Shown one piece after another: positions 55,469-64,000 of a stretch of 64,000 nt of DNA (the stretch's first letter is position 1; every line of letters starts with the position of its first letter). Where the stretch lies: assembly GCA_022432975.1 (NCBI GenBank), contig CM039514.1, positions 6,617,519 through 6,681,518 of the forward strand, read 5' to 3'. The stretch is from Begonia masoniana (Eukaryota; Streptophyta; Magnoliopsida; Cucurbitales; Begoniaceae). A model generated the notes under the pieces. The model had not been told where the DNA came from, did not search any database, and saw nothing but the letters and a program-made list of their open reading frames with translations. Position numbers and translations under genes: made by a program.

Positions 55469-55845
55469 TGTGATGACCCGAATCTGTAAGTCTGGTACGA
55501 TGGCTGCACGAACCGGAACCCGGATGGCGGTACGTCCGCGCGGGCGAGCCGGAAGGTGACAGGTCGTAAAAAGGGGGTCTCACAATCCCACAGCGCTTGG
55601 GGAAGTATGTGGAAATGAAACATATGTAAAGAGACCCTCCCAATATAGCAAGACGCGTTTTGGAGCTCAATTGACAACGGATCCCATAAGAACTCCGAAG
55701 TTAAGAGGGCTTCGGCGAGAGTAACTCCAGGTTGGGTGACCTTCCGGGAAGTGCTCTCGCCAAACAAAGCCGTGAGGGGAGGATATTGGGCTGCGGCCCA
55801 ATCCCCAGAGCGGACAATATCTTGCTGGGATAAAGGGTCGTTACA
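55469..55845 (+). repeat. Cassandra LTR e (right end of the composite)
   Basis: 377 bp. It shares GTCCGCGCGG with d and CATATGTAAAGAGACCC with c, so it looks like a mosaic. It is followed at once by the TTTAA target duplication. Confidence 0.93.
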
Positions 55846-56382
55846 TTTAAATATTTAAGTGGGACATCTGACCTAGGCTTATGGTATCCGAAGGGCACCT
55901 CTTTCGATCTTGTTGGATATTCTGATTCTGATTATGCAGGTAGTCTAGTTGATAGGAAAAGCACTAATGGTACCTGTCAATTCTTAGAAGAATCTCTTGT
56001 GTCTTGGTATTCTAAGAAACAGAATTCTGTTGCATTATCAACTGCTGAGAGTGAATATATTGCTGCAGGCAGTTGTTGTGCACAAATGCTTTGGATGAAA
56101 CAGACTTTGGAAGATTTCAATCTGTTTTATGATAGGATTCATATTCGGTGTGATAACACCAGTGCAATTAATATTTCCAAGAATCCAATTCAGCACTCAA
56201 GAACCAAGCACATCGATGTCAGATATCATTTTATCCGTGATCATGTTCAAAGAGGTGATATCTCCTTAGAGTTTGTTAATTCTGTAGATCAATTGGCAGA
56301 TATTTTTACAAAACCTTTGGATGAGAAAACCTTCTGTGGTATTAGAATGAGATTAGGTCTTCTCAAGTATAAGAAAAGTTAA
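55846..56382 (+). pseudogene. SIRE-like copy 2 pol, 3' part (RNase H)
   Basis: Resumes KYLSGTSDLGLWYPKGTSFD and gives an intact Ty1-type RNase H end: GYSDSDYAGSLVDRKST, SVALSTAESEYIA, RCDNTSAINISKNPIQHSR and QLADIFTKPLDEKTF, with the natural TAA at 56380-56382. The inserted length (5403 bp plus 5-bp duplication) explains the frame change exactly. Confidence 0.93.
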
Positions 56383-56698
56383 GGTTTTCTTCACTTTTTA
56401 TGTCTTTGATATTCACATCATCCGGTCCTTTTACTATTTACCGGAAGATGTCTTTGTATCGGATGATCTAATCTTTAATCTGATGACACGTGTAACCCAT
56501 CAGACCTTGTTCGACTTCCACGTTTGTCTCTTTCTAATCGGGCGATGCCCTTAATTCATTTAAATTCTTTTTCTTTACAAAGACGCTTCATCTTTCGCGC
56601 TCTTTCGCTTGTTTCTGCGCTGCCAGACTTCGTTCCTCCTTTCTAAAACCCTTATCTCCTACGAGTTTTTTGCTCGGTCAGCTTCCTTAAACATTTCA
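56383..56698 (+). promoter_or_regulatory. Spacer between pol and third ORF of copy 2, with shared motifs
   Basis: It holds TTTACCGGAAGATGT (56437-56451), ATCGGATGATC and GATGACACGTGT (a G-box ACGTG core). The 14-mer TTACCGGAAGATGT is the repeated word of the Ty3 LTR at 4131-4560. A subgenomic promoter here is possible but unproven. Confidence 0.45.
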
Positions 56699-58907
56699 AT
56701 GGAATCCTCCCATAGAGCTGGTAAAGAACCCGCAGCTAAGAAGGCCAAAACCTCCGCTCGAAAACCTCGAGAAATTCCTTGAGCAAATAGTTGGCCGTCG
56801 GTGTATTTCATCAATGAAGCCGCAGAAACCAGGTATCACGACGAATTTAAGGATAAGAAATTGATTCCAAGTTGTGGTATTGTTTCAGATGCGTTCATTA
56901 TTGCCTTAAACATTATAGCACCCTTGACTGACATTGGACTCATAGGGTTGTTTGAAGTAGAATCTTTCTTTTTCCCGACTGCCATTAGAATGTTCTATGT
57001 CAATCTTAGTTTTCCTTCTGACCAATCAACCATTTCTAGCTATGTGTATGGAAAACGCATAGTTCTAACTTCTCAATCCATAAATGAGCTACTGGGGTGT
57101 CCTCATCTCGATCAACATCCCAAAATCTTTTCAATAGGGCAAGAACCTCCATTCCTTAGAACTCCAGATGGCGAGCAATTTTTGAAGGAAATAGCTCTAG
57201 ACCCTCACAATATTCCAAATTCCTTGAAGAGCAGACATTTAACAATTAGAGCTCGTCTTCTCCATCAGATGATATGTTATAATGTCTTTCCTAAGGGCGG
57301 TCATTATGATGATATCAGCAGCATGAAATTTGTTATTCTTTTTGCTATCTATCAAAAGACCCCCAGTGGATTTAGGCTACATTATTCTGAAAAAGATAAT
57401 ACATAGTGTTTCCTCAGGGCCTACATCTTTTTCCTACAACCTCCTCCTCATGAAAATCTTTCAGAAATTTGAGGTTGAATTCCTTGTGGATGAGGATCCT
57501 TGCTGTCTCAAACCATCCCGCTTCTATTCTAAATCCACTTTGGCAAGGATGAGGATTAAGAGAACACGTCAAGGGAAGTTTATTTTGGATCCGACCAAGC
57601 AGAAGGCTGCTAAGGTCGCTGTAGCCAGAAAAGGAAAGAGGAAACTGCTTTTGGAAGACGAGTCCTCATTGCAAGAAGGAGGTGGTGACTCGGAAATTCC
57701 TGCCTTTGATATTTCCACTCCTCCTTCTCACTCTCACCTTCCTCCACCCGTGCCAAGAGCCCCTGCTCCATCCTTTCTGGCTTCTATTTTTTAGGCCACT
57801 TCAGCTCATTCCTCACTTCCTCCTCCAATTCTAGTGAGGCCTCCTTCTCTTCCACCTCCTTTTCAGCTTGCTCCCACTCCCACTTCTCTCGTCCAACCTC
57901 CTTCCCCTTCTCCATCTCAGGCTTCTAGCCCCCAGTCACTTCCTCTAGTGCGAAGACGTCGTGCCCTTTCCTCAATATCACATGATTCAGAGGCAATCTC
58001 TGCTCCATCCTCTGTGCCCCTTCCAATTCCAGATCCTCCATCTCCTCCCCATGCACTCCTTTTTCCAGCTTTGCTTCCTCCAGCTTCTTCATCTCCAAGT
58101 CCAATTGCTCCTTCGAGTCCACCTTCTCTACCAGTCCAACCTTCTCCACCTCCTACCCTGCTCATTCCCTCTCCTGTCCCACTTCCTCCATTAGCTCTAA
58201 TGGCTCCTATAGTCCAATTATCCTCACCCATTCCATCAGTTACTCCTGCAACTCCAAAGACATATCAAAGGAGATTGATCCTTAGTGAGGATCGGTTGTG
58301 TGCTTTGCAGTCCCGCATTGACACACTCGAGACAGCCCTTGCTTTGTCCCTTGATACAAAGATCACTCAACTCACGGATAAGTTGCGCGAAGATGCTGTT
58401 GTGGCTAAAGGACAATTGGATCAAAAATTGGATCGAAATAATGCTATCTTCTCTCGTCATCTTCGAGATCTCAAGACTCAAGTTGAGGCTCTTTGCCCTG
58501 CACCACATGTCCCTCTCTGCCCCACTGAGCCTACATTTGAAGACCTCCTCCTTCCTTTTTGCAGGCCGGAGGTAGTTGAAGATTTTCGAGTGATGCCTTT
58601 GGATCTTCAGGAGACAGAACTGCATTTCAATGTTTCTGCTGCTCCTTCTGTCCCTGCGACATCCTTCGGGCCCTCCAGTCCAATGGATGCATCTCCTACT
58701 GCTCCTCTGGTAGTGCCTCCATCTCCTGTTGCTTCTCCAGTTGAGCCTCCTCCGAGTCAGGATCTGGTGGTCTCTCCAGAACCATCTCCAATTGCTAATC
58801 CCTGTACGGACTTGGTGATCTATCAGGAACCACTCCCTCTTGATCTTGCATCACTTCAAGCCCGTGTGGATGCCTTTTTCCATCCTCCCCTCCCATTGCC
58901 TTCTTGA
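56699..58907 (+). pseudogene. SIRE-like copy 2 third ORF (env-like position)
   Basis: From ATG 56699 (MESSHRAGKEPAAKKAKTSAR) it matches copy 1 in order. A TGA at 56780-56782 (Arg CGA to TGA), a frameshift near 57350 and a TAG at 57792-57794 break it. The middle region has FEVESFFFPTAIRMFYVNLS, SQSINELL and LLHQMICYNVFPKGGHYD. The C-terminal 350 codons are proline/serine-rich with a heptad-like stretch (LCALQSRIDTLETALALSL). No clear membrane anchor is seen, so the product class stays open. Confidence 0.85.
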
Positions 58908-59371
58908 GCTATCTATGCCTTTTGGACGCGTTTTTTAGATTCCTGTAATAGAAAATAAATTTTTTTTTCTTCATGTTTTTCTGTTCTGGACATGTCTTGT
59001 TGAATACTATGCTCTTTTCTTCTTGAATGCAATGCCTCTGCTATCTTCCTCTGTTTTTGTTTTTGATAATGCCAATGGGGGAGAATATATTTGATTGATG
59101 ATGGATATGCATGTGGAATTAGTTGCTATGATTTGTGTATGCATATTTTGTTCTGCAATCTGATGTGTATGCATATGTTGTTCTGCAATCTGAATATATG
59201 TCTACATTTTTTTAAAAAATCTGGATATTTGCACCTTATTGAAACTCTGGTATGCTCCGTGTTTGTTTCTGGAATATATGCATCTGCTATGGGGGAGCTA
59301 TAATTATGGGGGAGAGTTTTGTTCTAATCAAATTTACACTTACGGATTGTCATCATCAAAAAGGGAGAGAT
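58908..59371 (+). other. Copy 2 3' untranslated region with polypurine tracts
   Basis: Non-coding. GGGGGAG runs occur near 59078, 59290 and 59310, and the final AAAAAGGGAGAGAT at 59357-59371 precedes the 3' LTR. Confidence 0.75.
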
Positions 59372-60719
59372 TGTTGACTTTAATGGTGTTTAAGTCTAAT
59401 TTGTTTTTGATGATGTGTTTGTACGATTAGCTTAGTAATTTGATTATGTTTATTGAATGAGAATCATAAATTATGCACATAATTTTAGTCTGTTGGAAAT
59501 GCCCTTGGTAAGGGTATTTTAGCTTTCTAACAATCGTGATAAAGTGTACAGGGCTGAAAATTTAATAAATTAATTTAAGTCCACCGATCTGGAATTTGTT
59601 TCAAAATGAAGAGATCCACCGATCACTAAACGACAAGGCGGATGAGAGAAAATGAAGAGATCCACCGCTCACTAAACGACAAGGCGGATGACCAAAAATG
59701 CAGTAGTCGTCCGCTCGCTAAACGACAAGGCGGATGACCTTCGAGGAATTACTCCACCGCTCGCTAGACGACAAGGCGGATGAGCTAAAACGAAGAAGTC
59801 CTACGCTCGCTAAACGACAAAGTCGGATGACTTCAACAAATTCCTCTTCCGGTCACTAAACGACAAAGGCAGAAGACGTCTATGATTTAATCATCCGACA
59901 GCGTTTTTAAAGCTTCATCATCCTATGCCGGTTCAAGCATTTGAAGCTTTCTCATCCGATGCGGGTTCAATATTTTCCAGTTGCATCATCCGATGGTGGT
60001 TCAAGACTATAAATCAGCTTTGTCTTCCGCCAGATTTTAAATATACCGCGAAAGCTACAGTGTACCTCGCCCAGAAGCTTAAAGTCCAAAGTATTAATGG
60101 TGTCGGGCGATTTGCGCTTTCAGAATGCAACGGTTACCTGTTTTTATACGAAAGCTGCTCCAACGGTAACAAAGTTTCTATTATTGGATAAGGAGCATTG
60201 AAGGCAAGCCGATTTGAAGACAGAGTATTTAAGCTAAGGTTAGAGCACGAAGATATAACTTTTTGCGAATTTGAATTCTAAGCCCTAATCTGCGAAAGTG
60301 ATAATACTCTGTATTTTCTCTACCTCTCTCAATTCTAACTTGAGATTCAATTTTTGTGAGAGAGTAGTTTTGTGCAAAACTTTACAAACTCAAAATTTGT
60401 GTAAGGCAGTGGATTGACGCCCGTAAAGTTCAATCTTGTATTGTGTAAAAGGCTTTGGATCGACGCCCGAAAGCTCGATCAGGATTTTTCGTTGAGGAGA
60501 AGTAAGGAATCTTCAAGGGGGAGCCTTGGAGCGTGGACGTAGGCAGTTTGGCCGAACCACATAAAAATACTAGTGTCGAATTTCTCTCTCTCTCTCTTTA
60601 CATTATTTGATTACTTGTGTTAAATCTATAAGTTTAATCAAGGGAGAAATTAGGTTGACTCTTAATTAAAATTAAAAAGGTCTAATTCACCCCCCCTCTT
60701 AGACAATACCGATCCTACA
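59372..60719 (+). repeat. 3' LTR of SIRE-like copy 2 (1348 bp)
   Basis: Nearly identical to the 5' LTR. Differences include AAGTC/GTCGG in hairpin unit 5, which makes its stem better paired here (AAGTC with GACTT and CG with CG), and CCGCCAG for CCCCCAG. Confidence 0.95.
59614..59877 (+). repeat. Six hairpin units with loop core ACTAAACGACAA (3' LTR)
   Basis: Same units as 45113-45376. As part of U3 of the 3' LTR this copy would lie near the 3' end of the genomic RNA. Confidence 0.85.
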
Positions 60720-60724
60720 GATAT

Positions 60725-61250
60725 GTAGTTTTAAAAAAAAATCGATATCTTTTGGTATATTTTATAAGAAAGTCATTAATATTTTAGAGATTCTCCTCGG
60801 GAATAAGCTGCCATTCTCGAGCATTTTAGAATAGAATGCTCGAGAATGGAAGCCGAACCCTATTCACGAGCACGTTAAGCAGAATACCCGAGAATGGGAA
60901 CTAAACTCTGTTCCCGAGCACTTTATCCGGAACGCTCGAGAACGAGCTCTCATTCTAGAGAATCTCTAAAATATTAGTGACTATCTCAGAAAATATATCA
61001 AACAATCTTAGATTTTTTTGACATTTTACCACATGTCTACCATATCATAGGAAGACATTATGAAAAATTTCATAATTTTTGGATGACATACGTAATTTTA
61101 ATAAACTGTTTTGTAAAAAATACGTAAAAATTATAATGAATCGCGAATGTGTTAAAAAATACAAAACTTTCCAGAACTTATTACCATAATATGCTTGGTA
61201 TGTTGTAAAAATTTCAGAAAAATCTAATATCGTTTGATATATTTTCTAAG
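60725..61250. repeat. Foldback repeat cluster, right part
   Basis: Arms at about 60729-60800 and 60945-61020 pair (AGTCATTAATATTTTAGAG against its near-complement CTCTAAAATATTAGTGACT). Inside, CATTCTCGAGCATT and AATGCTCGAGAATG form a perfect 14-bp stem (60812-60848), with further CTCGAGAA and CCGAGAA words. A third related segment follows at 61140-61270. It continues the 44100-44870 cluster across the copia insertion. Confidence 0.6.
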
Positions 61251-62060
61251 ATAAATGCTTATATTTTGGAGATTTTTCTTTGGAACGGAAGTCTGTTCCC
61301 GAGAAATTTTTTTTATTTAAAAAAGATACACGAGAGAACGGGCTACCACTTGAGTTTGTTTTGTTAAATTTTTTATAATTCAAGATTTGTTTCGTTAATG
61401 ACGACATAGTTTGTTGTTTACCATATAAATTATCAAAAAATATAATATAAAATGTATAATATTTTTTAGAAAATATGGTGATTATCAATAAAAACCTTAA
61501 ACTAAATGATCGTTGACAAACCCGTCTTTAAAATATTTTTGTTAACAAAATAAATCTTAAATTATTTTTCGTTCACAATCCAATCTTTTGCGGTCGCTCG
61601 CAGTTCAAATGCGGTTGCCCGTATTTGAAATGAGTACAAAACATGCTCGAGAATTGACGATTTTAGCTTCACGCAATCGCCTGCAGTTAAAATGAGGTTC
61701 CCCGCACTTGAAATGAATACAAAATTCATTGACGAACGATCGACCTCGACTTCACGCGGATATACTTACGGTCACTCGCAATTGCAATGAAGTTGATCGT
61801 GTTTGAGTTTAACGGTAGGAGAATTGAATTGATATAGTAAAATAATTTAAAATTTATTTGGTTAAATTTTTTTTTTTTCTAGAAACTAGCAGAAAACATT
61901 ACGATGGGGTCCTTATCGTTAAACGACACAAGACCCTTGTTTAAAACGACAGCCAATTCTCACTTCCCTCCATTTCCTCGTCCGAGGAATGCGATTTCTT
62001 CTCTCTCGATAATTCATCGTCATCAGCTACGTTTCTGGGATTTTTTTCCTCTTTCTGATT
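61251..62060. other. Spacer and PP1 promoter region
   Basis: AT-rich left part; at 61585-61810 a degenerate repeat (CGGTCGCTCGCAGTTC, ACGCAATCGCCTGCAGTT, CGGTCACTCGCAATTG). The last 150 bp is C/T-rich (CTTCCCTCCATTTCCTCG) and is probably the PP1 5' leader. No clear TATA box. Confidence 0.45.
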
Positions 62061-62099
62061 CAGACCCATAGGCCCGTTGACTTCCTCCAGAGCCAGGAG

Positions 62100-64000
62100 A
62101 TGGAAAAGTCAGTTCTTGATAACATTATTAGTCGGCTACTCGACGTCAGAGGCCGGCCCGGAAAGCAGGTGCAGCTATTGGAGACTGAGATCCGACAGCT
62201 CTGTGCTGATTCTAAGGAGATTTTCATGCAGCAGCCGAACTTATTGGAGCTTGAAGCACCTATAAAGATTTGTGGTATTTAGTACGAACTCCCTCACGAA
62301 AATTCCTTTTTTTTTTCCCTGTTGTTTAGGTGTTTTTAGATTGCTCAAATGAATTTTTTGGCGGTTGAAATTGTATTAGAGTAGTAGTTTTGCATACGGA
62401 TTGAACCTTTTTGGTGTTTACTGGAATTCATTCTGGAGATGTGGAATTATTAGCTAGTAGTCAACATATAATACATAACTATTGGAGAATTCATTTGCAA
62501 GAGTTATGGTTTTTGAAGGTAGTATTAAAAGCTCATTGATGAATACCAATTCACCTTTTCGGATTGATATACTTCTTTGTGCAATTTGTAATTTGTAGTT
62601 AAAACAATTGAAATTGCTATATTTTGACACTTCTCGTAATATCCTGGCAATCACACCTAGAAATGGTCAAAAATAGATTTACTAAAGTGTATTGCTATTC
62701 TTAAAATTAAAACACACCGTTTGTTGTGATCAAACAAATGAATGCTCATAAAAAACCCCTTTTCAATTTGCAATGTCTTCCCAATTGCAATTACAATATC
62801 AAAGACACTCTTGTTTGCTTTTTAAATGGATATGGTATAAAAACTATTAAATAACCTGTTTATGGATCTTCGTATCATTCTGATTCCAATCCAGAAAATT
62901 TGAAGTTTGATTCACATAAAAAATAGCAAAAATCTCTTGTGGTTTGAAAAAACCCATGCGACTACTCTTTTCAACTGCAAACAATTGTCTGTTGCAATAG
63001 AGAAAAACGTATTGAAGGATGCAACATAGGAATTTTAAGGGATTTTATTGTCTACTTTATTCGAACAAAATGTTGATGACCTTGCTACTGACTTAGTTTT
63101 GCAGATATAGCTTTACATATATTCTTAATGAAACACTGTAGAGACTGAACGGTAAAATGTGGCTTGAATGACCAAAAGCTTAACATGAGTGCAGTTGATG
63201 AATTTTCATGCACAATATTTTGACAGGACATCTCCTTCCATAGTTATTCATGGTGCAAACTTTGTGTGTGTAATTTTTCTGCATCGGGCTGAGATTTTTA
63301 GATGTTGTATGTTACAGGTCTAGGACACAAATCTACAAACCTTCCAGTGAGAGGCGGTTGTTTAAAATATTTAGTTTCTGTCTCCGGAAAAAATAAAAGG
63401 GACTTAAAATTGCCTATTGTAAAGCAGCTTAAGGGCTTATTGGATTTCATTAACTTTATTCCGTCACCATCTCCTATTGACATAATTTTATTCAAACCTG
63501 AAGTGGATCTCATTTATGTGGTTCAACTATCAGCGTGTCTTTTTTTTTTTTTTTTTATCACCCTTTTCCCTAAAAGTTAGAAACTCTTATGAGGCCTGCA
63601 GCCCCTTTTTTACTCGAGAAACCGCACAAAAAAAATTAAAATTTCTTTCTCGATTAATTATAGATTGTTTTATTTCTAACAGGTGACGTACATGGTCAGT
63701 ATTCGGACCTCTTGAGACTTTTTGAGTACGGTGGATTACCCCCAAGTGCAAACTACTTATTTCTGGGAGATTATGTTGATCGAGGCAAGCAAAGTTTAGA
63801 AACAATATGTCTTCTCCTCGCATACAAAATAAGATACCCTCAGAATTTCTTCCTCCTGAGAGGGAACCACGAATGTGCTTCTATAAATCGTATATATGGA
63901 TTTTATGATGAGTGCAAAAGAAGGTTCAATGTGAGGTTATGGAAGGCATTCACAGAATGTTTTAACTGTTTACCCGTCGCAGCTTTGATCGATGAAAAGA
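62100..64000 (+). CDS. TOPP: Serine/threonine protein phosphatase PP1 catalytic subunit, 5' part (exons 62100-62274 and 63683 to beyond 64000)
   Basis: It removes phosphate from serine and threonine; plant PP1 (TOPP) acts in nucleus and cytosol with regulatory subunits. Exon 1 encodes residues 1-58 ([40 protein letters not shown]); the intron 62275-63682 (GTATTTAG to TTCTAACAG) splits a glycine codon at the usual PP1 site. Exon 2 has metal-binding motifs GDVHG (59-63), GDYVDRG (87-93) and GNHE (119-122), then [19 protein letters not shown]. The usual GDIHG is GDVHG, a mild change. About 164 of the usual 310-325 residues are visible; the window edge cuts exon 2. No defect is seen. Confidence 0.95.

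Larger units (their letters stand above)
50443..55845 (+). mobile_element. Composite retroelement: palindromic SINE-like head, Ty3 3' end and Cassandra array
   Basis: TTTAA is duplicated at 50438-50442 and 55846-55850. The empty site is known from copy 1 (28884-28900), where TTTAA is present once, and the RNase H frame resumes exactly. The block starts TGTAACAACCCGG and ends GGGTCGTTACA, so the ends fit an LTR-element integrase. Order: palindrome 50443-50817, reverse SINE-like copy 50818-51023, Ty3 pol tail 51024-51101, Ty3 LTR 51155-53607, then five Cassandra internals and five LTRs. Either one chimeric cDNA integrated, or a simpler insertion was rebuilt later; the single target duplication favours the first. 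Confidence 0.85.
53608..55845 (+). mobile_element. Head-to-tail Cassandra-type TRIM array: five internals, five LTRs
   Basis: Internal domains of about 70 bp are at 53608-53680, 54056-54125, 54501-54571, 54950-55020 and 55398-55468. Each starts ATGGTATCAGAGCC (primer site), continues TGTACCCAACCGG and ends with CTCGAGGGGGGGTGAT (purine tract). LTRs of 375-378 bp alternate with them. Tandem LTR-internal-LTR chains of Cassandra can arise by unequal recombination between LTRs. No protein is encoded; ORFs crossing the repeats are chance. Confidence 0.92.
44871..60719 (+). mobile_element. SIRE/Maximus-like Ty1/copia retrotransposon, copy 2, hosting a composite insertion
   Basis: GATAT at 44866-44870 and 60720-60724 flanks it. 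It has 5' LTR 44871-46216, primer site, gag, pol, third ORF, purine tract and 3' LTR 59372-60719. By eye the two LTRs differ at about 20 of 1346 positions (around 98.5% identity), so it is a fairly recent insertion, younger than copy 1. A 5403-bp composite (50443-55845) sits in pol. Without it the element is about 10.4 kb. Confidence 0.95.

Noticed and set aside
53891..55740. A tandem 5S rRNA gene array
   Set aside because: Only the middle and 3' part of 5S is present, with indels and altered boxes, always inside a TG...CA LTR with primer site and purine tract. The units are TRIM LTRs.
53609..55767. Long minus-strand ORFs, up to 364 residues, across the Cassandra array
   Set aside because: They read through LTRs and internals alike and repeat with the array period. 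Cassandra elements encode no protein.
61915..61965. GTTAAACGACAC and AAAACGACAG near the PP1 leader as members of the ACTAAACGACAA hairpin family
   Set aside because: Only seven or eight bases match, the CACT part is missing and no stem closes around them; judged chance.
63302..63580. A 92-residue ORF in the PP1 intron
   Set aside because: It lies inside an intron bounded by good splice sites, ends in a poly-T run and has no recognisable domain; possibly an old repeat fragment.

Overview
The window is nuclear DNA of a flowering plant, most likely a eudicot. The support is four plant-type protein-coding loci (germin-like protein, Mediator subunit MED32, an ASCH-domain protein and a PP1 catalytic subunit) with GT-AG introns, set in AT-rich spacer DNA and nested LTR retrotransposons. 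I could not fix the species. About 70% of the window is retrotransposon sequence.

Layout. 1-4945: 3' half of a Ty3 chromovirus (Tekay/Del-like) with a 2.46 kb 3' LTR. 4946-7300: older reverse-strand LTR debris with two tRNA-iMet primer sites. 7301-9560: spacer. 9573-10671: intact two-exon germin-like gene. 12000-12374: solo Cassandra-type LTR carrying 5S rRNA-like sequence. 12617-36124: SIRE/Maximus-like Ty1/copia element (copy 1, TSD TTAAA) that hosts a complete reverse-strand Ty3 chromovirus (14029-24727, TSD TAAAT) and a reverse-strand solo LTR (30023-32676, TSD CTTTC). 38080-39640: MED32. 39829-40110: doubtful small ORF with an (LK)11 run. 41604-43516: six-exon ASCH-domain gene on the minus strand. 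44100-44870 and 60720-61250: a foldback repeat cluster split by the second SIRE-like element (44871-60719, TSD GATAT). That element carries a 5.4 kb composite insertion (50443-55845, TSD TTTAA). 62100 to the right edge: first exons of a PP1 phosphatase gene.

The composite insertion is the most unusual object. From left to right it holds a perfect 158-bp-arm palindrome whose loop has a tRNA-like A box and B box, a second head of the same family in reverse, the last codons of a Ty3 pol, a complete Ty3 LTR, and then five Cassandra-type internal domains alternating with five LTRs. The Ty3 LTR is joined to the first Cassandra internal domain exactly at the shared primer-binding site. The whole block has TG...CA ends and one 5-bp target duplication, as if it integrated as a single chimeric cDNA.

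A second theme is structured repeats inside LTRs. Both SIRE-like copies, and the unrelated Ty3 LTR at 2482-4945, carry stem-loops with the loop core ACTAAACGACAA and covarying stems. The Ty3 LTRs also carry minisatellites; one is 31 perfect 16-bp units, each able to form a GCC-GAAA-GGC tetraloop hairpin. All retroelement coding regions are broken by stops, frameshifts or catalytic-residue changes. The host genes look intact.
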